Of a DNA stretch of 35,594 nt, positions 29,775 to 35,594 are shown piece after piece. Source of the DNA: DAONFI01 sp035403485 (lineage in GTDB: Bacteria; Planctomycetota; Phycisphaerae; SM23-33); the NCBI GenBank assembly GCA_964536835.1, contig CAZIAZ010000031.1, forward strand, positions 1-35,594. The letters run 5' to 3'. Numbering within the stretch: the first letter of the stretch is position 1; each line of letters starts with the position of its first letter. Below the pieces are notes generated by a model. That model searched no databases. It was given only the letters and a program-made list of their open reading frames with translations, and had not been told where the DNA came from. The position numbers and the translations under genes were made by a program.

Positions 29775-32333
29775 ATGAGACCATTAAGGACATTTACCAT
29801 AGAGCCGTTGCTGCCGCAGGCACTTGAGCCTTTAGCCATGATTGCCGAAAATATCTGGTGGTCGTGGAATCACGATGCTCAGGATATTTTTAGAAGGCTT
29901 GATTCCGATTTGTGGGAAGCGACTCACCATAACCCCGTGGCCATGCTCGGCCAGATAGATCAGTTTCGTCTTGAAGAGGTTTCCAAAGACGCCGGCTATG
30001 TAGCTCAGCTTCAGCATGTAGCCAAGAATCTTGAAGAATACATGGCTGCCGAAGGCTGGTGGGTACAGAAATACGGCAAAAACGAAATGCCGGAGATAGC
30101 CTACTTTTGTGCGGAATTCGGTCTTACTGAGTGTCTGCCGATATATTCAGGCGGCTTGGGTGTGTTGGCTGGCGACCATATGAAAAGCGCATCCGAACTT
30201 GATTTGCCGCTGGTTGGCGTCGGGCTGCTTTATCAGCAGGGCTATTTTCGTCAGCGGCTCAATGCCGACGGATGGCAGCTTGAGCTTTTCCCGCGGAATG
30301 ATTTTCACAATCTTCCGGTGGAACTTGTTTCCGGCAGTGACGGCCAGCCGCTGAAGATTTCTGTGGAATTCCCGGACCGCAACGTCATGGCCCAGATATG
30401 GCAGGTGATTGTCGGCCGGATAAGCATTTTCCTTATGGACACAAATGTGCCGGAAAATATGCCCGATGACCGCCGCATAACTTCACAGCTTTACGGCGGC
30501 GATCACGAAATACGGGTTCAGCAGGAAATCATCCTGGGCATCGGCGGCGTCAGAATGCTCATGGCGTTGGGCATTCAGCCCAAGGCGTTTCACATGAACG
30601 AAGGCCATTCGGCATTTCTGACTCTTGAACGCATACGCGTCATAATGCAGGAAAAGAAGATAAGTTTCGCCGAGGCGCGGGAAGCCGTCGCCGCCTCAAG
30701 TATTTTCACCACCCATACGCCAGTGCCTGCCGGCAATGACGCTTTTGAGCCGTGGCTGGTGGAGAAATATTTTTCGCATTATGTCAGCCAGCTGGGCATG
30801 GGTGTAAAAGACCTTCTGAATATGGGCCGGCTGGAGCCTTTTACCGACGACACGCCGCTTAACATGACCATATTGGCTCTGCGGACGAGCTGCTTCCATA
30901 ACGGCGTAAGCCTTCTGCATGCGGAAGTATCCCGCGAGATGTGGAAAAAAACCTGGCCGGCATTGCCCAAACATGAAGTGCCTATCGACGGCATAGTCAA
31001 CGGCATTCATACGCATTCATGGGTCAGCCGGGATATCTCGAGTTTGTTTGACCGCTATCTCGGCCCTGATTGGCGAGTTCGGCCGTATGATCAGAGCGTC
31101 TGGAAACGGGCGTACAATATCCCTGACGAGGAAATCTGGCGGACGCACGAACGCCGCCGCGAACGATTGGTAGCCTTCGCCCGCCGCCATATGATTCAGA
31201 TGCTCTCAAATCGAGGCGCCGGCAAGAGTGAAATAGAGGCTGCATCCGAAATACTCGACCCTGAAGCCTTGACGATAGGTTTTGCCCGCCGGTTTGCCAC
31301 GTATAAGCGGGCTAATCTGCTTTTTAGCGATATTGAACGGCTCAAGCACATCCTCAAATCATCCGGCCGTCGCGTTCAGATAATATTTGCGGGAAAAGCT
31401 CATCCCAAAGATACGCCCGGTAAGGAACTTATCCGCCAGATAATCCATATCGCACGTGATGAATTTTTGCAGAACTCCATAGTTTTTCTCGAAGACTATG
31501 ACATGAACGTAGCCCGTTATCTTGTCGAAGGTGTGGACGTGTGGCTGAACACGCCGCGAAGGCCGATGGAGGCGTCCGGCACCAGCGGCATGAAGGCTGC
31601 GGCGAACGGCGCTCTGAATCTCTCGATTCCGGACGGCTGGTGGGCGGAGGGTTATTCGCCGCAAGTCGGCTGGAGCATAGGATCGGGCGAAATGTATGAA
31701 GATGAAAAATACCAGGACGAGGTTGAAAGCCGCGCCCTTTACGACCTTCTGGAAAAGGAAGTGATTCCGCTGTTTTATGACCGTGGCAAGGACAATCTGC
31801 CGCGTCAGTGGATAGCCATGATGAAGAATTCCATTGGCCGGCTGGCTCCGCTGTTCAGCACCAACCGCATGGTAAGGCAATATGCCGACATGTATTACAA
31901 GCCGGCTATGAATAACTGGCAGCGGCTCTCCGCCGACGAATTTGCCGGCTCGAAGGAGCTCAGCGGCTGGAAGCGGAAAGTACGCGACAATTTCAATGCC
32001 GTCCGTATTGAATCCGTACACGACAATATCGACAAGTCCGGCGTTTGCGTGGGCGGCTCGGTCAAGATAGATGCCGTTATCGTCATGGGCAATCTGGGCA
32101 TAGATGACCTGGACGTGGAACTATATTATGGTCGTCTGGACAGCGAAGGGCAGATTGAAAACGGCATTTCGCTGACGATGATGCACACGGAAAACCTCGA
32201 CAATTCGCGACATCGTTATCTGGTGGATATGCCGTGCGGCCGCAGCGGCCAGGCAGGGTATACCGTTCGTGTCGTGCCCGGGCGAAACGCCCGCTGCGAT
32301 ACGTTCCTGGGCGACCTTGTCCGCTGGGCGTGA
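29775..32333 (+). CDS. glgP: Alpha-glucan (glycogen) phosphorylase, DUF3417 type
   Basis: The enzyme releases glucose 1-phosphate from glycogen or maltodextrin using pyridoxal phosphate. The N-terminal DUF3417 domain (RPLRTFTIEPLLPQALEPLA, then IAENIWWSWN) marks the GT35 subgroup of about 850 residues. Other motifs are AYFCAEFGLTECLPIYSGGL, FHMNEGHSAFL, and SGTSGMKAAANGALNLSIPD with the PLP lysine at about residue 607. I chose the ATG at 29775 because an AGGG site precedes it and the upstream extension lacks family similarity. Length is 852 residues. It is convergent with gltX, with 15 bp between stops. Confidence 0.95.
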   Translation: MRPLRTFTIEPLLPQALEPLAMIAENIWWSWNHDAQDIFRRLDSDLWEATHHNPVAMLGQIDQFRLEEVSKDAGYVAQLQHVAKNLEEYMAAEGWWVQKYGKNEMPEIAYFCAEFGLTECLPIYSGGLGVLAGDHMKSASELDLPLVGVGLLYQQGYFRQRLNADGWQLELFPRNDFHNLPVELVSGSDGQPLKISVEFPDRNVMAQIWQVIVGRISIFLMDTNVPENMPDDRRITSQLYGGDHEIRVQQEIILGIGGVRMLMALGIQPKAFHMNEGHSAFLTLERIRVIMQEKKISFAEAREAVAASSIFTTHTPVPAGNDAFEPWLVEKYFSHYVSQLGMGVKDLLNMGRLEPFTDDTPLNMTILALRTSCFHNGVSLLHAEVSREMWKKTWPALPKHEVPIDGIVNGIHTHSWVSRDISSLFDRYLGPDWRVRPYDQSVWKRAYNIPDEEIWRTHERRRERLVAFARRHMIQMLSNRGAGKSEIEAASEILDPEALTIGFARRFATYKRANLLFSDIERLKHILKSSGRRVQIIFAGKAHPKDTPGKELIRQIIHIARDEFLQNSIVFLEDYDMNVARYLVEGVDVWLNTPRRPMEASGTSGMKAAANGALNLSIPDGWWAEGYSPQVGWSIGSGEMYEDEKYQDEVESRALYDLLEKEVIPLFYDRGKDNLPRQWIAMMKNSIGRLAPLFSTNRMVRQYADMYYKPAMNNWQRLSADEFAGSKELSGWKRKVRDNFNAVRIESVHDNIDKSGVCVGGSVKIDAVIVMGNLGIDDLDVELYYGRLDSEGQIENGISLTMMHTENLDNSRHRYLVDMPCGRSGQAGYTVRVVPGRNARCDTFLGDLVRWA

Positions 32334-32348
32334 CATTATTTTTGTGGA

Positions 32349-33815
32349 TTAGCCGTTTCTGATTTTCAGGCAGCGGTCGATTCTAGCCAGCGTGCGGCCT
32401 TTGCCGAGCAATGCCAGCGTTACGCCGATGCCAGGGCTGACAGTGCTGCCGGTAACTGCTATACGTAGCGGCTGTGCCACTTTGCCCATGCCCAGTGAAT
32501 TTTTTTCGCAGTAATCGTGTATCCATTTTTCAACTGCCTGGGCGGAAAAGTCATTTACGTCGGCTAATTCGCCTCTCAGTGTCTCAAGCATTGTCCAGCC
32601 GGCGTTGTCGGCCTTTGACAGATTTTTCGCTATAGCCTGTTCATCGAATGTGTATGCGTCGTCCGGCCCGAAAAGCACGCCGCATTTTTTGACAATGTCA
32701 TCAAACCCTTTCATGCCGCGGTGTGCTTCCAGCAGCGTCCGCAGAAGACCGTCGTCGCCGGAGGGAATCGGCGTGTCATTGCGAGAGAGATAATCCTTGA
32801 AGCATGCGAGCAGGCGTTCCGGACTGACTGTTGCCAGTGCGTCCGCGTTGAAGGCGGCTAATTTGTCGCGGTCGAACTTGGCGTTGCTTTTGCCGATACG
32901 GTCTGTGCTGAACAGTTCGCAGAATTCAGCCAGCGTGAATTTTTCGATGTCGTTGCCGGGATTCCAGCCGAGCAGTGCGAGAAAATTAAGAAGCGCTTCC
33001 GGCAGAAAGCCGGCTTTGCGGAAACTCTCGACCTCGACGTCGCCGTCGCGTTTCGAGAGCTTGCGGCCCTGCATGTCCATGATAAGCGGCAGATGTGCAT
33101 ATTGCGGTTCGGGGAAGCCCAATGCTTCTCGCAGAAGCACGTGACGCCATGTCTGTCCCAAAAATTCCTGGCCGCGGCAGATGAACGTTACGCCCATGAG
33201 AGCGTCGTCGATGACATTCGCCATGTGATACGTCGGCCAGCCGTCGGCTTTACGGATGATGAAATCGTCCTGTTCGGCGGCAGGCACGAGCATATCGCCG
33301 AAGACCTCGTCGTGAAATTTCGCATCGTGCAGGGCGGTTATGAGGCGGATGACGACAGGGCGGCCGGCGGCGCTGGCGGCTTTCGCATCGGCGGCTGTGG
33401 GTAACGTGGCTGGTGTGGTGTAACGGAAGGTCTGTTTAGCCTGTTGTGCCTTTTCACGGAGGGCTTCGAGTTCTTCTTCGGTGTCGAAGGCGTAATAGGC
33501 TTTGCCTTCGTCGAGCAGTTTCTGAATGTATTTTTCATAAATATCAAGGCGTTCGCTCTGGCGATAGGGGCCGGCAGAGCCGCCGACTTCCATGCCCTCG
33601 TCCCAGTTGAGGCCCAGCCAGCGGAGATCTTCCAGTATCTTGGGCACGGCGTGTTCCTGATGGCGGGCACGGTCGGTGTCCTCTATGCGAACCAGGAATC
33701 TGCCGCCATTTTTACGGGCAAGGGCGTAACTGTAAAGTGCTGTGCGAACTCCACCTACGTGAAGCGAGCCGGTCGGAGACGGAGCAAAACGGGTCTTTAC
33801 GATTCTGTCGGTCAT
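32349..33815 (-). CDS. gltX: Glutamyl-tRNA synthetase
   Basis: This class I synthetase attaches glutamate to tRNA-Glu. The 488-residue protein starts with TRFAPSPTGSLHVGGVRTAL, where HVGG is the HIGH motif, and has MQGRKLSKRDGDVEVESF, where KLSKR is the KMSKS motif. The Rossmann and anticodon-binding parts follow the bacterial discriminating/non-discriminating GluRS layout with normal length. The gene stands alone, with antisense frames that are only shadows of the G+C-rich coding strand. Confidence 0.96.
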   Translation of the reverse strand: MTDRIVKTRFAPSPTGSLHVGGVRTALYSYALARKNGGRFLVRIEDTDRARHQEHAVPKILEDLRWLGLNWDEGMEVGGSAGPYRQSERLDIYEKYIQKLLDEGKAYYAFDTEEELEALREKAQQAKQTFRYTTPATLPTAADAKAASAAGRPVVIRLITALHDAKFHDEVFGDMLVPAAEQDDFIIRKADGWPTYHMANVIDDALMGVTFICRGQEFLGQTWRHVLLREALGFPEPQYAHLPLIMDMQGRKLSKRDGDVEVESFRKAGFLPEALLNFLALLGWNPGNDIEKFTLAEFCELFSTDRIGKSNAKFDRDKLAAFNADALATVSPERLLACFKDYLSRNDTPIPSGDDGLLRTLLEAHRGMKGFDDIVKKCGVLFGPDDAYTFDEQAIAKNLSKADNAGWTMLETLRGELADVNDFSAQAVEKWIHDYCEKNSLGMGKVAQPLRIAVTGSTVSPGIGVTLALLGKGRTLARIDRCLKIRNG

Positions 33816-34078
33816 TTATCTATCCTTAAAATTTCTTATTTCAATGCTCTGGTTACAATCGCATGATTGTAATGGTCGGGTAAGTATAACGCAACCTTGC
33901 GTCGCGGAAAAGGGCCAAAATCGGCCGAATTGAATATGTAGGGATGATTCGGCATCTCCGCTCTTGTTAAATACAGTCGTCGGAATTATACTTCTTTTTC
34001 GCAAAAATTTGCCGCCGGTTTATATGATGCAAGCCGCTATCATGACGCGGGTTTCCGCAGGCGGACTGGAGTTAAAAA

Positions 34079-34429
34079 ATGTTGCGCCCGATTATTCTTT
34101 TGGTGATATCGAACATATTCATGACGTTCGCATGGTATGCCCATCTTAAAAATCATCGTACGTCGCCGCTGTTGTGGGTGATAATTGCAAGCTGGGGCAT
34201 TGCGTTTCTGGAGTATTGTTTTCAGGTGCCGGCTAACAGGCTGCTGAAAAATCTTGATATTCCGCTTGCCTATCTCAAAGCCATCCAGGAAATCATAACG
34301 CTGGTGGTTTTTTCAGTATTTTCCATCATATATATGAAAGAGGAATTTCGTTGGAATTACGCAGTGGGATTTGCGTTGCTGGTGGCTGCCGCTTTTTTCA
34401 TATTCTATACGCCGAAATCATCGGCGTGA
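34079..34429 (+). CDS. DUF486 (DMT-like) membrane protein
   Basis: The 116-residue protein has four hydrophobic helices and the DUF486 opening MLRPIILLVISNIFMTFAWY, followed by HLK and IASWGIAFLEYCFQVPANR. It belongs to the small drug/metabolite-transporter-like group, but no substrate is known. The gene lies 67 bp before the DUF1330 gene on the same strand. It has no strong Shine-Dalgarno; the GGAG upstream is 9 nt from the ATG. Confidence 0.88.
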   Translation: MLRPIILLVISNIFMTFAWYAHLKNHRTSPLLWVIIASWGIAFLEYCFQVPANRLLKNLDIPLAYLKAIQEIITLVVFSVFSIIYMKEEFRWNYAVGFALLVAAAFFIFYTPKSSA

Positions 34430-34496
34430 GTCGTATTGGCGATGAAAACACGTCAGCCGGCATTACTATCAGAACATTTTATGGAGATTATTTATC

Positions 34497-34829
34497 ATGC
34501 AGAATGCTCAAGAGAGTTGTGACGCCCGGCCGGACGAACAGAAGCCTGTTTGCATGATTGTGGACATCACAGTAATCGACCGCGAGCTTTACGAGCAGTA
34601 TATTGAACGTGTACCACAGACGGTGCGTGAATTCGGCGGCAGATATTATGCACGCGGCGGAAAGGTTGTTACGTTAGCCGGCGAATGGCGGCCGGAACGG
34701 ATTATAATGGTTGAATTCCCGTCAATGCAGATGTTGGAAAAATGGTTTCACTCGCCGCAGTACCGCCAGATAGCCCCTCTTCGCGAAAAATCCACCATTT
34801 CCAGGGTAATAGTGGTTGAATTATTTTAG
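34497..34829 (+). CDS. DUF1330 family protein
   Basis: The 110-residue protein has an N-terminal extension of ~18 residues and then the DUF1330 dimeric alpha-beta barrel-like core: VCMIVDITVIDRELYEQYIE, GGRYYARGGKVVTLAGEW, IIMVEFPSMQMLEKWFHSPQ and YRQIAPLRE. Members form small dimers related to antibiotic-biosynthesis monooxygenase folds; their function is mostly unknown. GGAG lies about 10 nt before the ATG. Confidence 0.85.
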   Translation: MQNAQESCDARPDEQKPVCMIVDITVIDRELYEQYIERVPQTVREFGGRYYARGGKVVTLAGEWRPERIIMVEFPSMQMLEKWFHSPQYRQIAPLREKSTISRVIVVELF

Positions 34830-34868
34830 AGCATGTTAAACTTGATATGCGCCATTTCTGCTGGCTGC

Positions 34869-34897
34869 AAAATTGCTTGATTTAGGCGACGCCCATG
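34869..34897. repeat. Dispersed repeat, copy 1
   Basis: A 29-bp segment starting AAAATTGCTTGATTTAGGCG and ending GACGCCCATG matches 35566-35594 with two differences. Similar GCCATTT-containing sequence lies just upstream of both copies, so the repeat is probably about 50 bp or more. Confidence 0.65.
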
Positions 34898-35076
34898 TTT
34901 TTGGGATTTGTGCTAGAAAATCACTCTAACACTCTGAAAAACATATAAATCGGGCCCATATCTTAGCCTGAATCGCCGCTGTAATTTTTCCCTAAAAAAA
35001 TCTCTTTTTTTCAAACCTCTTTCGGGTGTTGAGCGTTGAATAGATAGAAAGCATCCGGTTTTGAGAGGACATGGAT

Positions 35077-35322
35077 ATGAAAACCGCATTACTCAAAGAA
35101 AAGTTAATCGAAATCTCCGAAGCCCTTAACACCGGCGACGCAGGTTGCGAAATCGATCCATGCGAATACCTTGACGATTTGACGACGCTTAAAAGCGACA
35201 TGTCAATAGATGAACTGGTAGACCATATCCGGCTGCAATCCAAGTATTTGTTGTTCGCCCTTGAGGCAGCTCATCGTGAGCGTTCGTTCCTGTTGAAGAT
35301 GCTCGAAAAACCTCAGGGATAA
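35077..35322 (+). CDS. Hypothetical helical protein
   Basis: The 81-residue product (MKTALLKEKLIEISEALNTG, EIDPCEYLDDLTTLKSDMSI, DELVDHIRLQSKYLLFALEA) is acidic, soluble and helical, with no recognised family. I chose the second ATG (35077) because AGAGGA lies 7 nt before it; the ATG at 35071 is too close. It is a single-gene unit with a very strong terminator and is flanked by the two copies of a dispersed repeat. Confidence 0.6.
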   Translation: MKTALLKEKLIEISEALNTGDAGCEIDPCEYLDDLTTLKSDMSIDELVDHIRLQSKYLLFALEAAHRERSFLLKMLEKPQG

Positions 35323-35367
35323 GCAATAGAACGTATCCACCACCCGGCAGCGCTCAACGTAGCCCCT

Positions 35368-35407
35368 GATCGTCTGCGTCCATAATGACGCAGACGATCG
35401 TTTTTTT
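35368..35407 (+). terminator. Strong intrinsic terminator
   Basis: GATCGTCTGCGTC (35368-35380) pairs perfectly with 35387-35399 around the loop CATAAT and is followed by GTTTTTTT. It ends the 81-aa protein gene. Confidence 0.9.
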
Positions 35408-35508
35408 ATGCCAGCCGGTTTTTTCACGGAATACAGATATTAGAACCTATCCCCAAAACCTTGGCTGCCTGCAATCGGCTCTTTTGCAGCCTGGCGGCGT
35501 CAGAAAAA

Positions 35509-35540
35509 CGGCAGAATATTTTTTTTAAAAAAATATGCCG
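35509..35540. repeat. A/T-rich palindrome near the right edge
   Basis: CGGC (35509-35512) and ATATTTTTTT (35516-35525) face AAAAAAATAT (35527-35536) and GCCG (35537-35540), forming an almost complete hairpin. It lies just upstream of the second dispersed repeat copy. Confidence 0.5.
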
Positions 35541-35565
35541 CCATTTTTCTTCCTTGCCAGCCCGT

Positions 35566-35594
35566 AAAATTGCTCGATTTCGGCGACGCCCATG
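35566..35594. repeat. Dispersed repeat, copy 2 (cut by the window edge)
   Basis: This matches 34869-34897 with two differences in 29 bp and probably continues beyond the window. Confidence 0.65.

Noticed and set aside
33338..33866. Long antisense and alternate frames within gltX
   Set aside because: They are shadows of the G+C-rich gltX coding sequence with Arg/Ser-rich translations and no starts of their own.

Overview
The window has two parts. Positions 1 to about 23,895 are accessory DNA, most simply the right-hand portion of an integrated mobile element inserted beside a tRNA-Ser gene. Positions 23,896 to 35,594 are chromosomal housekeeping DNA: tRNA-Ser(GGA), HU, YajC, PurD, a radical SAM protein, a large secreted protein, a DUF3417-type alpha-glucan phosphorylase, GltX and small conserved proteins. 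The host is a bacterium. A Planctomycetota/Phycisphaerae-like or other PVC-group host is my best guess from the character of the proteins, but no rRNA or unambiguous marker is present, so this is an impression only.

Layout from the left. 1-3,220: a two-TM protein, an ArdC-like antirestriction metalloprotein, a helical protein, a tandem winged-helix protein and a small zinc protein. 3,232-7,495: a first tyrosine recombinase, a PD-(D/E)XK-like nuclease, a stretch of small hairpins sharing a GCA loop, small acidic/helical proteins and an orphan beta-class DNA methyltransferase, nearly all on the minus strand. 7,892-10,189: a visibly A+T-richer three-gene cassette whose main product is a C39/papain-like cysteine peptidase, followed by a small two-TM protein. 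10,238-21,780: a long plus-strand array with an M48 membrane metallopeptidase, a winged-helix protein, a zinc-cluster protein, a P-loop ATPase split between Walker A and Walker B, a small membrane protein, a 52-aa protein, an E2-like ubiquitin-conjugating enzyme with its catalytic Cys, a JAMM peptidase fused to a Cys-less E2-like domain, an E1-like ThiF enzyme and a 59-aa protein. An excisionase-like HTH protein and a second tyrosine integrase follow, next to the tRNA.

The central result is that this region encodes a prokaryotic E1-E2-JAB (ubiquitin-like) conjugation/deconjugation module whose E1 gene is broken. A 2,739-bp IS1-family element (18,063-20,801; perfect 18-bp terminal inverted repeats, 8-bp target duplication GAATAAAC) sits in the E1 gene. 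Removing it and one target copy restores one continuous 364-codon frame. The break falls at the boundary between a ~100-residue N-terminal domain and the ThiF Rossmann domain, so the catalytic half is still intact as an open frame. The IS is itself unusual: besides its transposase it carries four apparent passenger genes, including a ClpP/SDH-type serine peptidase and a DUF1508 protein, and two of its promoters sit so close to the start codons that the mRNAs should be leaderless.

How the parts may work together (inference): E1, E2 and JAMM/E2-like proteins would attach and remove a modifier, with the HerA/FtsK-like ATPase and the M48 peptidase as associated effector or DNA-handling parts. No GG-terminated ubiquitin-like protein is visible. 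The left end of the element is not in the window, so its full size is unknown.
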